Below, piece by piece: positions 43,749 through 52,368 of a stretch of DNA of 58,984 bases. Each line of letters opens with the position of its first letter. The first letter of the stretch is position 1. Source of the DNA: Mycobacterium sp. 1465703.0 (GTDB lineage Bacteria > Actinomycetota > Actinomycetes > Mycobacteriales > Mycobacteriaceae); NCBI RefSeq assembly GCF_001672975.1, contig NZ_LZKU01000184.1, positions 1-58,984 of the forward strand, written 5' to 3'. A program made the translations under genes and the position numbers. Under the pieces are notes generated by a model that searched no databases, had not been told where the DNA came from, and worked only from the letters and a program-made list of their open reading frames with translations.

Positions 43749-43762
43749 GTTCACCGGTGAAC
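43749..43762. promoter_or_regulatory. 14-bp perfect palindrome
   Basis: GTTCACCGGTGAAC is its own reverse complement. It lies 20 bases after the esterase stop and about 230 bases before the deacetylase. It may be a regulator site or part of a transcript end. The rest of the 43730-43989 gap shows no coding pattern. Confidence 0.3.
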
Positions 43763-43989
43763 ACCGGGTCGGCGATAATTCACAGCTGACCCACCCGTAA
43801 CAGAGCCGAGGGATTGGCGCCGCAAATGGTACGGTTCGCTGCTGTGGCTCCGATGTTGTACACCGAGGGCGGTTCCTGCGGGGACGCGCTTGGTGCGCCA
43901 TGCGCCACGATCTATTTGCGAATAAGCGGGTCGAATTCGCATTTCCGCACGGCGTCTCACCATTTGCTCGACGCGGTCCCGCATCAACG

Positions 43990-44799
43990 ATGAACCGTCG
44001 TCAGTTCCTCGGATCGCTGGCGGCGTCAGTCGTCGCCGGCGTAGGCGCTGCCCGGCTCATCGTCGACCCGCAACCGCGCACCTTCGCCCAGACGCCGACA
44101 GCCGGCATACCGACTTCAGGGCCCACCGCCCCGCAGGCACTGTTGCCGCCACCACCACCCGGTGCCCGCATACCACTGCCGGGCGGGGGCGCACTGATGA
44201 AGATCCCCGGCGAAGGAGATCTGCTGGCGCTGACAGTCGATGACGGTGTCAACAGCGAAGTGGTGCGCGCCTACACCCAATTCGCCAAGGACACCGGCGT
44301 GCGGCTGACCTATTTCGTCAATGGCATCTACGACTCGTGGACCGAGAACGTCGACCTGCTCCGACCGCTGGTCGACAGCGGGCAAATCCAGCTCGGCAAC
44401 CACACCTGGTCGCACCCGGACATGACCAAACTGACAAAAGAGCAAGCCGCCGAACAGCTCTCCCGCAACGACGAGTTTCTGAAAAAGACCTATGGCATTG
44501 GCGCCAAACCCTATTGGCGGCCGCCGTACGGAAAGCGCAACGCCACTGTGGATGCCGTCGCCGGCGACCTCGGTTACAAGGTCCCCACCCTATGGTCGGG
44601 CTCGTTGTCGGATTCGACCTTGATCACCGAGGAGTACATTCTGCAGATGGCCGATCAATACTTCACCCCACAGGCCATCGTGATCGGGCATCTCAATCAT
44701 CTGCCGGTGACGCACGTCTACCCGCAACTGGTCGACATCATTCGAGATCGGAACCTTCGCTCCGTCACGCTCAACGACGTATTCCTCAAGACACCGTAA
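43990..44799 (+). CDS. Tat-exported polysaccharide deacetylase (NodB family)
   Basis: A 269-residue NodB-type deacetylase starting at the ATG at 43990. The N-terminus MNRRQFLGSLAASVVAG is a twin-arginine signal. A Pro-rich linker (about 40-65) precedes the catalytic domain: TVDDG (Asp84-Asp85), the metal motif HTWSHP (His138, His142), RPPYG (177-181) and IGHLNH near 237. It should remove acetyl groups from peptidoglycan or another surface polymer outside the membrane; M. tuberculosis Rv1096 is comparable in kind. No upstream operon partner is evident. Confidence 0.87.
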   Translation: MNRRQFLGSLAASVVAGVGAARLIVDPQPRTFAQTPTAGIPTSGPTAPQALLPPPPPGARIPLPGGGALMKIPGEGDLLALTVDDGVNSEVVRAYTQFAKDTGVRLTYFVNGIYDSWTENVDLLRPLVDSGQIQLGNHTWSHPDMTKLTKEQAAEQLSRNDEFLKKTYGIGAKPYWRPPYGKRNATVDAVAGDLGYKVPTLWSGSLSDSTLITEEYILQMADQYFTPQAIVIGHLNHLPVTHVYPQLVDIIRDRNLRSVTLNDVFLKTP

Positions 44800-44935
44800 C
44801 TGCGGCTCGTCCACTTTCTGTCCGTCCTCGTCGCCAAAGCGGCTGCGTTACAACGTTTGACGTACCTCCCTGTGGGCTGCGGCGTCGATTCGACACCGTC
44901 ATTCTTCAGTCGAAAACTTCCGCGGCGAAACACCA

Positions 44936-44955
44936 ATCTCTAAAAATTTAGAGAT
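44936..44955. promoter_or_regulatory. 20-bp AT-rich palindrome upstream of the lipase gene
   Basis: ATCTCTAAA, AA, TTTAGAGAT: a perfect nine-base inverted repeat with a two-base centre, 40 bases before the lipase ATG. It is far more AT-rich than its surroundings. It is most likely a regulator operator, and a TetR-type gene directly follows the lipase. Confidence 0.5.
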
Positions 44956-44995
44956 CCTCTTCCCTTAGCTCGCCCGTGATTGTTACCGTTCCGTA

Positions 44996-46285
44996 ATGCA
45001 TCGGGTCGGGGGCGTTTTCGCAGTACTACTGGTAATTGCTTCAACACTCGTCGGAGTCGGAAACGCGCGGGCCGATGGCGGGGACGAACCGCAGTATGCG
45101 GACTTCTACCTCCCGCCGGATCCACTGCCGCCGGGCCAGCCGGGCGATGTGATTCGTGCCGAGCCGTCGCGGCTGGTGCTGGAGCCCTCCGGTCAGCTGG
45201 GGGCGATCATGGCCACCGGCACCAGGATCATGTACCGCAGCACCGATACCCGGGGAAACCCAATCGCGGTCACCGGCACCTACTTTGAGCCCTACAACGA
45301 GTGGCCCGGCGGCGGACAGCGACCGTTGATCAGCTACGCACCCGGGACTCAGGGCCAGGGCAATCAGTGCGCCCCGTCGCGAATGTTCAACCAGGGCATC
45401 CACTATTCGGGTGGCTGGGACATCATGTTCAACTACGAGGAGCTGTTCGTCGCCACCATGGTGGCACGCGGTTTCGCCATCGTGATGACCGACTACCAGG
45501 GCCTGGGCACTCCGTCGATGCACACCTATGTCGGGCGGGTGGCGGAAGGGCAGGCCGTGCTCGATGCCGCCCGCGCTGCCCTGCGGCTGCCCGAGACATC
45601 GTTGGATCCGCATGGGCCAGTGGCTTTTTGGGGCTATTCGCAAGGCGGCGGCGCTTCCGCCTCGGCCGCCGAACTCGCCTCGCGGTATGCGCCCGACCTA
45701 CACATCGTGGGCACCTACGCCGGGGCGCCGCCGGCCGACCTCAAGGAACTCTTTCCCTACGCCGACGGCAGCGTTCTGGTCGGGGTGGTCGGGTACGCGC
45801 TCAACAGCGTGATGGCCGCCTATCCGGAGTTCGCCGACACCATTCGGTCCAAGATGACGCCGCGCGGGCTGGCAATGCTGGAATCGGTGTCCCGCCAATG
45901 TGTGGGCCAGACCTTGCTCGACTTCATGTTTCGCCACCTGCAGCCCTATTTCACCGAAGACATCTACAAATTGGTCGACGAGGAGCCGTTCAACACGCTG
46001 TTCGACGCGCAGCGGATCGGTCGCTACAAACCCAATGCTCCGGTGATGATCGACAGCAATCGTTATGATCCGCTGGTGCCGTGGACCGCGGCCAATCAAC
46101 TCGGCCGCGACTGGTGTGCCCAGGGCGCCGATGTGGAATTCCGCACCAACGAAGAGCCGCCCTTCCTCAACAAGCTCATCATCAACCACGCGCTGCCGAT
46201 GCTGGTCGACGGGGAACCGGCCATGCAATGGATCGCCGCCCGCTTCAATGGGGAACCCACCGCACCGAACTGCGGTCAGTTCTAG
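44996..46285 (+). CDS. secretory lipase (LIP family)
   Basis: A 429-residue exported alpha/beta hydrolase of the secretory lipase (PF03583) family. A signal peptide of about 26 residues ends ...NARA. YADFYLPPDPLPPGQPGDVIR is the family start, PLISYAPGTQGQG and DYQGLGTP are conserved, and GYSQGG gives catalytic Ser215. PVMIDSNRYDPLVPW supplies the probable Asp, and His is in LIINHALP. No ribosome site precedes the ATG at 44996, so a leaderless message is possible. Its TAG is in the same frame as the following TetR gene. The likely substrates are host or environmental triacylglycerols. Confidence 0.88.
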   Translation: MHRVGGVFAVLLVIASTLVGVGNARADGGDEPQYADFYLPPDPLPPGQPGDVIRAEPSRLVLEPSGQLGAIMATGTRIMYRSTDTRGNPIAVTGTYFEPYNEWPGGGQRPLISYAPGTQGQGNQCAPSRMFNQGIHYSGGWDIMFNYEELFVATMVARGFAIVMTDYQGLGTPSMHTYVGRVAEGQAVLDAARAALRLPETSLDPHGPVAFWGYSQGGGASASAAELASRYAPDLHIVGTYAGAPPADLKELFPYADGSVLVGVVGYALNSVMAAYPEFADTIRSKMTPRGLAMLESVSRQCVGQTLLDFMFRHLQPYFTEDIYKLVDEEPFNTLFDAQRIGRYKPNAPVMIDSNRYDPLVPWTAANQLGRDWCAQGADVEFRTNEEPPFLNKLIINHALPMLVDGEPAMQWIAARFNGEPTAPNCGQF

Positions 46286-46294
46286 ACTGGACGC

Positions 46295-46921
46295 ATCGCT
46301 GCACGTAGAAAGCACAACGCGCCCGAGCGGCGCCGCCAGCTCGCCGACGCTGCGATTGAGCTGTTGGGCCGCAACGGAATCCACGGCATCAGTCACCCAA
46401 AAGTCGACGGCCACGCCGGCGTCCCGTCCGGCACCACGTCGTTCTACTTTCGGACCCGCAAGGCGCTGGTGCACGCCATGGCGACCCGGCTGGCCGAACT
46501 CGACGTCGCCGACTTCTCGATGATGGCCGAACTCGCCGAGGACAACGAGTCCGAATTCACCGGCACCGCGGGTTTGGCCCGCATCGTCATGTACGTCAAC
46601 AACGAACCGTGGCTGACCCGCGCCAAGGCGCGCTACGAACTTGCGCTGCTCGCCGGCCGGGACCCGGAACTGGCGGCCATCCTCGACGAGTCCGCGAACA
46701 GGCTTTACACGCTGGCCCGCAATGTCGTCACCCAATGGCATCCGGACGACAGCGCTGCGGATCCGGCTTTAATCGACGACCAGGCGATCGCCACCCTGGC
46801 GTTCATCAACGGCATCATGCTGACCTTCGTTGCGGGGCAACCGGCAGTCGACGATGCCGAGCACCTGGACCTGCTCATCCAAGGTGTCATCGCGGGCGTC
46901 GCGCGGGTCCGCGAGACCTGA
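46295..46921 (+). CDS. TetR-like transcriptional regulator lacking an ordinary start codon
   Basis: A TetR-type regulator of about 208 residues. The frame opens right after the lipase stop (46283-46285) and reads ARRKHNAPERRRQLADAAIE, then ELLGRNGIHGISHPKVDGHA, and VPSGTTSFYFRTRKALVHAM, which is a normal TetR N-terminus. Yet there is no ATG, GTG or TTG before the TTG at 46364, which would remove the first helix. An ATC at 46295 sits where the start would be expected. The coordinates use that position; 46364 is the fallback. The helix-turn-helix is slightly divergent. It may use a rare start, readthrough of the lipase TAG, or carry a mutated start. Confidence 0.7.
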   Translation: MAARRKHNAPERRRQLADAAIELLGRNGIHGISHPKVDGHAGVPSGTTSFYFRTRKALVHAMATRLAELDVADFSMMAELAEDNESEFTGTAGLARIVMYVNNEPWLTRAKARYELALLAGRDPELAAILDESANRLYTLARNVVTQWHPDDSAADPALIDDQAIATLAFINGIMLTFVAGQPAVDDAEHLDLLIQGVIAGVARVRET

Positions 46922-46974
46922 CCGAAGTTGGCCTGGTCCTGCGACTTTCGGCCAACGGCGACCGCTAGCGCCGA

Positions 46975-47583
46975 TCACCGCACCTCGAACATCGCATCGA
47001 TCAGCCGATGCAGGACCTCCCCGGTTTCGCGACGGGTCTGCTTCGGGTCGTCGGCGGTGGCGATGACCATGGCCGCCTCGTCAAGCGCGCCGATCAGCAC
47101 GTGCGCCAACGGCCGCACCGGCTGCTCGGCCAACTGGCCGGCCCGGATCGCCTCGGTGAGCAGCTGCTCGGTCATACCCAGGCTGTATCGCTGTGCGACA
47201 TCACGGAATTCGGCCCAGCCGAGCACGCTGGGCGCATCCAGCAGGATCAGCTGACGCACCTCGGGATCACCGGAGACGTCGAGCCACGCGTCGACGGCGG
47301 CCCGAACGGCCTCCGCCGGTGCGCTGGCGCCGGACTCGGCCACCACGACGGCCATCCGCGTCATCACGTCCTGCTCGACGGTCTCGACGACCTCGCGGAA
47401 TAGCGCCGCCTTATCGGCGAATTGGTGATACATCGCGCCGCGGGTGACTCCGGCGGCCGCGGCGATCTCCGGTGTGCCCACTTCGGCGTAGCCCCGCAGC
47501 CCCCACAGCTTGCGGGCAGCAGAGATCAGCGCGTCACGCGTCGCCGCGGAGCGCTCTTCCTGGGTTCGTCTCTTGCTTTCCAT
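46975..47583 (-). CDS. TetR/AcrR family transcriptional regulator
   Basis: A 202-residue regulator from the ATG at 47583 (MESKRRTQEERSAATRDAL). The helix-turn-helix is VGTPEIAAAAGVTRGAMYHQFADKAA split over 53-78. The C-terminal domain (VDAWLDVSGDPEVRQLILLD, and PLAHVLIGALDEAAMVIA) is typical of a large mycobacterial subgroup. A longer frame runs into the operator region and is not used. It is divergent from an alpha/beta hydrolase, and three related half-sites lie between, so autoregulation and control of the hydrolase are likely. Confidence 0.9.
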   Translation of the reverse strand: MESKRRTQEERSAATRDALISAARKLWGLRGYAEVGTPEIAAAAGVTRGAMYHQFADKAALFREVVETVEQDVMTRMAVVVAESGASAPAEAVRAAVDAWLDVSGDPEVRQLILLDAPSVLGWAEFRDVAQRYSLGMTEQLLTEAIRAGQLAEQPVRPLAHVLIGALDEAAMVIATADDPKQTRRETGEVLHRLIDAMFEVR

Positions 47584-47587
47584 ACAA

Positions 47588-47625
47588 CCTGTTGGTAACT
47601 TACGAACAGGCAGCCTGTTTGTAAG
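47588..47625. promoter_or_regulatory. TetR operator with three half-sites
   Basis: CTTACGAACAGG (47599-47610) and CCTGTTTGTAAG (47614-47625) are inverted copies matching at 11 of 12 bases with a three-base spacer. A further half-site, CCTGTTGGTAAC (47588-47599), overlaps the left arm and matches the right one at 10 of 12. The array fills the gap between the divergent TetR and hydrolase starts. Confidence 0.65.
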
Positions 47626-47650
47626 TGTATCTCTGAATGAGGAGTTTGCT

Positions 47651-48481
47651 ATGTCGACGATCGACATTAGTGCCGGAACCATCCATTACGAAGCAACCGG
47701 ACCCGAGAACGGCAGGCCCGTCGTCTTTGTGCACGGATACATGATGGGCGGGCAGCTATGGCGTCAGGTCAGTGAACGCCTTGCCACCCGCGGTCTGCGG
47801 TGCATCGCACCGACCTGGCCGCTGGGCGCGCATCCGGAGCCGCTGCGCCGCGGCGCCGACCGGACCATCACCGGCGTCGCCGGAATGGTCGCCGAGGTGC
47901 TCGACGCGCTGGACCTGCAGGACGTGGTGCTGGTCGGCAACGATACCGGCGGCGTCGTCACCCAGCTGGTGGCCGTGCACCACCGCGAGCGGCTGGGTGC
48001 GTTGGTGCTCACGAGTTGCGATGCGTTCGAACACTTTCCGCCACCGATCCTCAAGCCGGTGATCCTGGCGGCGAAGTCCAAGACGACGTTCCGGGCCGTG
48101 GCCCAGGCCATGCGGGTGCCGGCCGTGCGCAAGCGCGCCTTCGACGGCCTGGCGCATCGCAACATCGACGAGCTCACCGAGATCTGGGTGCGCCCGGGGC
48201 TCTCGGATCCGGCCGTCGCCGAAGACCTGCGTCAGTTCACGCTTTCGCTGCGCACCGAGGTGACGACGACGGTGGCGGCACGACTGTATGACTTCGACAA
48301 GCCGACGCTCATCGCGTGGTCGGCCGATGACGTTTTCTTCGAGCAGGAAGACGGGGCGCGGCTGGCCGCGACCATCCCCAACGCCCGTCTCGAAGTCATC
48401 GAGGGGGCACGGACCTTCTCCATGATCGATCAGCCCGACCGGCTCGCCGATCTGCTGTCGACGATCGCGGTGCGCACCTGA
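47651..48481 (+). CDS. alpha/beta hydrolase with Asp nucleophile
   Basis: A 276-residue alpha/beta hydrolase. The oxyanion region is VVFVHGYMMGG, and the nucleophile elbow reads VGNDTGG, with Asp98 as in epoxide hydrolases and haloalkane dehalogenases. The position of the catalytic His near the C-terminus reads GARTFSMIDQP, with Thr255 in place of His, so ordinary hydrolysis may be impaired or another base used. GAGGAG precedes the ATG at 47651. It is divergent from a TetR regulator across a clear operator. Confidence 0.85.
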   Translation: MSTIDISAGTIHYEATGPENGRPVVFVHGYMMGGQLWRQVSERLATRGLRCIAPTWPLGAHPEPLRRGADRTITGVAGMVAEVLDALDLQDVVLVGNDTGGVVTQLVAVHHRERLGALVLTSCDAFEHFPPPILKPVILAAKSKTTFRAVAQAMRVPAVRKRAFDGLAHRNIDELTEIWVRPGLSDPAVAEDLRQFTLSLRTEVTTTVAARLYDFDKPTLIAWSADDVFFEQEDGARLAATIPNARLEVIEGARTFSMIDQPDRLADLLSTIAVRT

Positions 48482-48540
48482 CCATCGGGCTTCATGACGC
48501 CAAGGCGGTCCCGCGCCACGCTCGCGGTACCGTCGTGGCC

Positions 48541-49311
48541 ATGTCAGACGCGACGTCTCCCCTGCTCGGCAAGCGAATCCTGGTCACCGGCGGCGCCACC
48601 GGCATCGGTGCGGCCGCCGTGGCAGTTCTCACGACGGCGGGTGCCCAGGTGGCCGCGACCTATCACCGGACCCCACCGCCGGACGGCCTGACGGCCGAGT
48701 GGCTGCAGTGCGACGTGCGCGATGCCGAGGCCGTCTCGGCGATGGTCCACGAGGCCGCGCATCGCCTCGGTGGACTCGACGTTCTGGTAAACGCTGCGGG
48801 CCTGTGGCAAGCCGGGATTCCCGGTTACATCGGCGCCGACGAGATCTCGTTCCTGTTGGACACCAACATCAAGGCGACCATCCTCACCAACCAGGCCGCC
48901 TACGCGGTGATGAAGGACCAAAACCCCAAGGGGGGCCGGATCATCAACTTCGGATCTTCCGAAGCCGTGATGGGAAGCCCGATCTCGGCCGTCTACGCCG
49001 CGACCAAGGGCGCGGTGCAGGCGTGGACGCGGTCGGCCGCCAAGGCCTGGGCCTCCGAGAACATCACCGTCAACGCCCTTGCGCCCGCGGTGCAGACGGC
49101 GGGCGCCGACCGCCTCCGCGAATTCCTCGGTCCGGACGCCGCGGCCATGATCGATCAGCAGATGCAAATGATGATCCCGCTCGGCGGCACACTGGGCGAG
49201 CCCGCCCGCGACGTCGGACCAATGCTGGTTTTTCTGGCCGGCCCAGGCTCGGGGTTCATCACCGGACAACTGCTGGCCGTGGACGGCGGCCTGATGATGG
49301 TGGGCGGATAG
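48541..49311 (+). CDS. SDR family oxidoreductase
   Basis: A 256-residue short-chain dehydrogenase. The cofactor loop is TGGATGIGAAAV, TYHRTP follows strand 2, and CDVRDAE, NAAG, INFGSSEAVMG and the catalytic YAATK follow. VDGGLMMVGG ends the protein. A GTG at 48535 gives two more residues. It lies 59 bases after the hydrolase and may share its transcript. The substrate is unknown. Confidence 0.87.
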   Translation: MSDATSPLLGKRILVTGGATGIGAAAVAVLTTAGAQVAATYHRTPPPDGLTAEWLQCDVRDAEAVSAMVHEAAHRLGGLDVLVNAAGLWQAGIPGYIGADEISFLLDTNIKATILTNQAAYAVMKDQNPKGGRIINFGSSEAVMGSPISAVYAATKGAVQAWTRSAAKAWASENITVNALAPAVQTAGADRLREFLGPDAAAMIDQQMQMMIPLGGTLGEPARDVGPMLVFLAGPGSGFITGQLLAVDGGLMMVGG

Positions 49312-49713
49312 CCCTGCGCCGCATCAGCTTTGGTGGTTGTCTTTCGATGCGGACGGCCGGCTGCCACCATGGCGCCGGCTCAAGGAGCGGGCTGATCGCG
49401 ATTGTGCGGCCTCGCGACGATATTCGCGTGCTCGATTCCGGAGCAGGATCAGCGACCTGTGCAACTCAAACAGCATGAAGCAATGATGGCCGCTGAAGGT
49501 AGCCGGAGCCGCTGTACACGCGGTCCTTGATAGGGAATCCTGAGAGAAATCAGCATGACAACTTCTACAACATGCGGTGGTGCGCGCCTCTGGACCGCCG
49601 GCTCCCGACGGCGCTCAACAATTACCGCGGTTTTGCGCCGCCCGGCCGGCCGCTAGTATAAGACGGACCGTCTCGTCTCGTAGGATAAGGCAGAGTAAGG
49701 GTGAATCGGATCG
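49312..49713. other. 402-base intergenic stretch before the acyl-CoA synthetase
   Basis: No convincing gene is seen on either strand. A 33-codon frame (ATG 49555 to TAG 49656) begins MTTSTTCGG after a purine-rich GAGAGAAA, but its Arg-rich end is not persuasive. The final 60 bases hold the palindrome at 49661-49673 and the probable promoter of the downstream gene. Confidence 0.5.
49661..49673. promoter_or_regulatory. palindrome, candidate operator of the acyl-CoA synthetase gene
   Basis: AGACGG-A-CCGTCT is a perfect six-base inverted repeat with one central base. It is followed by a short direct repeat (GTCTCGTCTC), all within 55 bases of the start at 49714. The form resembles TetR-type sites. 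The regulator is unknown; the PadR or LacI genes of the facing operon are candidates. Confidence 0.4.
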
Positions 49714-51348
49714 ATGGCTGACGACACGATTCAAGCGCTGCTGCAGAAGCGCTTGTCCGACCCATCGATCGCGGTGAAATACCGTGACGTGCAATGGACT
49801 TGGCGTCAGTATCTGGCCGGGGCGGCAGCCCGCGCCGCCGCTCTGTTGGCCGCCGCCGACCCGCAACGGCCCATGCACATCGGCGCCCTACTGGGAAACA
49901 CACCCGAGATGCTGAGCCAGATGGCGGCAGCCGGGCTCGGGGGCTACGTTCTGTGCGGCCTGAACAACACCCGGCGTGGCGAGGCGCTGGCCGCCGATGT
50001 GCGGCGCTCCGACTGTCAGTTCGTGGTGACCGACGCCGAACATCGACCCCTGCTGGATGGACTGGACCTGGCCAACACGCGGATCCTCGACACCTCCACG
50101 CCGCAATGGGCTGAGCTCATCGACGCCGCCGGGGAGCTGGAACCGCACCGGCAGGTCACCGCGATGGACGCCTTCATGATGATCTTCACCTCGGGGACGA
50201 GCGGAAATCCCAAGGCGGTGCAGGTATCTCACTTCATGGCCACCGTCGCCGGTCTCAGCCTGGCCGACCGGTTTACCCTCACCGACCAAGACACCTGTTA
50301 CGTGTCGATGCCGTTGTTTCACTCCAACGCCGTCGTCGCCGGATGGGCGCCCGCAGTGTGCTCCGGTGCGGCGATCGTGCCGGCGAAGTTCTCGGCGAGC
50401 AGTTTCCTCGAGGATGTCCGCCGCTACGGCGCTACCTACATGAATTACGTCGGAAAGCCGTTGGCCTACATTCTGGCCACCGCCGAACGCGACGACGACG
50501 CCGACAATCCGCTGCGGGTGGCGTTCGGCAATGAGGCCAACGACAAAGACATTGAGGAATTCGGCCGCCGGTTCGGCGTGCAGGTCGAGGACGGCTTCGG
50601 GTCGACCGAGAACGCCGTCATCATCGTTCGCGAACCCGGCACGCCGAAGGGATCCATCGGTCGCGGAGCCGACGGGGTGGCGGTGTACAACAGCGACACC
50701 GTCACCGAATGTGCGGTGGCCCAGTTCGACAGCGACGGGGCGCTGCTCAACGCCGACGAAGCGGTCGGCGAGTTGGTCAACACCGCGGGCTCGGGTTTCT
50801 TCACCGGCTACTACAACGACCCGGACGCCAACGCCGAACGCATGCGCCACGGCATGTATTGGTCCGGCGATCTGGCCTACCGGGATGCCGACGGCTGGAT
50901 TTACCTGGCCGGCCGCACCGCCGACTGGATGCGGGTGGATGGTGAGAATTTGGCCGCGGCGCCCATCGAGCGGATTCTGTTGCGCCACAGTGCGATCAGC
51001 CGCGTCGCAGTCTACGCCGTCGCGGACGGTCACGTCGGCGATCAAGTGATGGCCGCCATCGTCCTCAACGATGGTCACACCCTGACCGCGGCCGAATTCG
51101 AGAGGTTCCTGGACGCGCAGCCCGACCTGTCCCCCAAGGCCCGTCCCCGTTACGTCCGGATCGCGGCCGACTTGCCGAGCACCGCCACCCACAAAGTGCT
51201 CAAGCGCCAGTTGATCGCTCAGGGTACGACCGTCGGGCCGGGCGAAATGCTGTGGGAACGCGAGCCGCGGGGCACGGCCTACACGGTCAGGGCCGGCTCC
51301 TTGGTGCCCGACGGCGGATCTGACCCTTCGACCGTCGCACCCGTTTGA
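49714..51348 (+). CDS. acyl-CoA synthetase (FadD1/FadD17-like AMP-dependent ligase)
   Basis: A 544-residue AMP-forming ligase. The phosphate loop FTSGTSGNPK is at 158-167, then SMPLFHSNAVVAGW, GFGSTENAV, YWSGDLAYRDADGW and RTADWMRVDGENL, with the catalytic Lys in ATHKVLKR near 500. All core motifs are intact. Sequence style is close to mycobacterial FadD1/FadD17. It converges on the PadR gene, overlapping it by 62 bases. It likely supplies the CoA ester used by the facing operon; the acid substrate is unknown. Confidence 0.87.
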   Translation: MADDTIQALLQKRLSDPSIAVKYRDVQWTWRQYLAGAAARAAALLAAADPQRPMHIGALLGNTPEMLSQMAAAGLGGYVLCGLNNTRRGEALAADVRRSDCQFVVTDAEHRPLLDGLDLANTRILDTSTPQWAELIDAAGELEPHRQVTAMDAFMMIFTSGTSGNPKAVQVSHFMATVAGLSLADRFTLTDQDTCYVSMPLFHSNAVVAGWAPAVCSGAAIVPAKFSASSFLEDVRRYGATYMNYVGKPLAYILATAERDDDADNPLRVAFGNEANDKDIEEFGRRFGVQVEDGFGSTENAVIIVREPGTPKGSIGRGADGVAVYNSDTVTECAVAQFDSDGALLNADEAVGELVNTAGSGFFTGYYNDPDANAERMRHGMYWSGDLAYRDADGWIYLAGRTADWMRVDGENLAAAPIERILLRHSAISRVAVYAVADGHVGDQVMAAIVLNDGHTLTAAEFERFLDAQPDLSPKARPRYVRIAADLPSTATHKVLKRQLIAQGTTVGPGEMLWEREPRGTAYTVRAGSLVPDGGSDPSTVAPV

Positions 51349-51937
51349 CCGGGTCTCGTGTTGTGCCAGCGGCGATCTCGTCGCGCAGCTGGGAGATGTT
51401 GGAAATCTCGGCGTACAGGCCGCGAATCGCGTAGTCCAGTACGGCGAACGAGTGCCGCTGGTCCGGGTCCTCGGTGATGCCGAGTTCGGCCGCCCGTTGC
51501 CGCGACCACAACGCCTCGTCCAGCCGGGCGCGGGTCGCTTCGAGATGCCGGTCCAACGCGTCGAGGACGTGCTCGGGATCCTGGCCGCGGGCCAGCCAGG
51601 TTTTGAGGATGACCGGGTGTTTGATGACCACCTGGTCCTGGCCCGGGAAGTGCTGGACCCAGCGGCGCAGCGCATCCAGACCAGCATCGGTGGTCTCGTA
51701 GAGGGTGATCGCGCGCTTGCCGGATTGTGCGCCGATCTCGCTGACCAGCCCCCGCTGCAGCAGACGGGTCAGTTCGCGCCGCACGTGACTGACCGATGGG
51801 GACCAATAGAAGTGGCCGACCGACAGTTCGGCGCGCATCTTGATCTCGCCGGCGGTCAGTTGCTCGTCATTGCCCGCCAGCACCCCTAGGACCAGATAGG
51901 CGGTGACCGGCAGGCCGTTGCTGGTTCTGGGGCTCAC
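51287..51937 (-). CDS. PadR family transcriptional regulator
   Basis: A 216-residue PadR-type regulator. The winged helix covers about 10-90 (VTAYLVLGVLAGNDEQLTAG, SPSVSHVRRELTRLLQRGLV), and the C-terminal helical domain follows (VLDALDRHLEATRARLDEAL). The last 30 residues are very basic and overlap the acyl-CoA synthetase 3' end on the other strand. The GTG at 51937 overlaps the DUF35 stop (GTGA), so it is the last gene of the operon. It may respond to a pathway intermediate. Confidence 0.87.
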   Translation of the reverse strand: MSPRTSNGLPVTAYLVLGVLAGNDEQLTAGEIKMRAELSVGHFYWSPSVSHVRRELTRLLQRGLVSEIGAQSGKRAITLYETTDAGLDALRRWVQHFPGQDQVVIKHPVILKTWLARGQDPEHVLDALDRHLEATRARLDEALWSRQRAAELGITEDPDQRHSFAVLDYAIRGLYAEISNISQLRDEIAAGTTRDPVKRVRRSKGQIRRRAPRSRP

Positions 51938-52368
51938 GAACTGTCAGTTTCCGCGCCGGTGAAGTACGGGAGCGTCACGTCAGGTCCGACAGCATGGAAC
52001 TCCACCCGCACCCGCATGCCGATGGCCAGGTCCTCCGGTGGCACGCCGACGACATTGGTCAGCATCTGATAGCCCTCGTCCATGGTGATGATCGCCGGTG
52101 CGTACGGTGGTTCGAATTCGGCGGTGACCGGCCGATAAACGACTGTCCAACTGTAGATTTCGCCGCGGCCGCTGCCCTGCTGCCAGATGATCCGATCCGA
52201 AAGACATTGGCGGCAGTGTTCGGTCGGGGGGAAGTTGGCAAGTCCGCATGCGTCGCAAAGTTGGTAGCGCAGTTGGTGGGATCGGCACCCCTCCCAGAAC
52301 GGGCCGCTGACGTGGCTGCTCGCGTGTGGAACCGGTCCGGCCTGGGGCCGCAACGGATCTGACGTCAT
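51934..52368 (-). CDS. DUF35 zinc-ribbon/OB-fold protein
   Basis: A 144-residue DUF35 protein. The N-terminal rubredoxin-like zinc ribbon has CDACG and CRQC (about 38-56), and the OB-fold part reads GEIYSWTVVYRPV, APAIITMDEGYQMLTNVVG and MRVRVEFHAV. The ATG at 52368 overlaps the thiolase stop by four bases, and its own stop overlaps the PadR start. DUF35 proteins bind thiolase-like partners, as ChsH2's DUF35 part does with Ltp2 in cholesterol breakdown. Here it is free-standing and coupled to the thiolase gene, so a complex is likely. Confidence 0.9.
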   Translation of the reverse strand: MTSDPLRPQAGPVPHASSHVSGPFWEGCRSHQLRYQLCDACGLANFPPTEHCRQCLSDRIIWQQGSGRGEIYSWTVVYRPVTAEFEPPYAPAIITMDEGYQMLTNVVGVPPEDLAIGMRVRVEFHAVGPDVTLPYFTGAETDSS

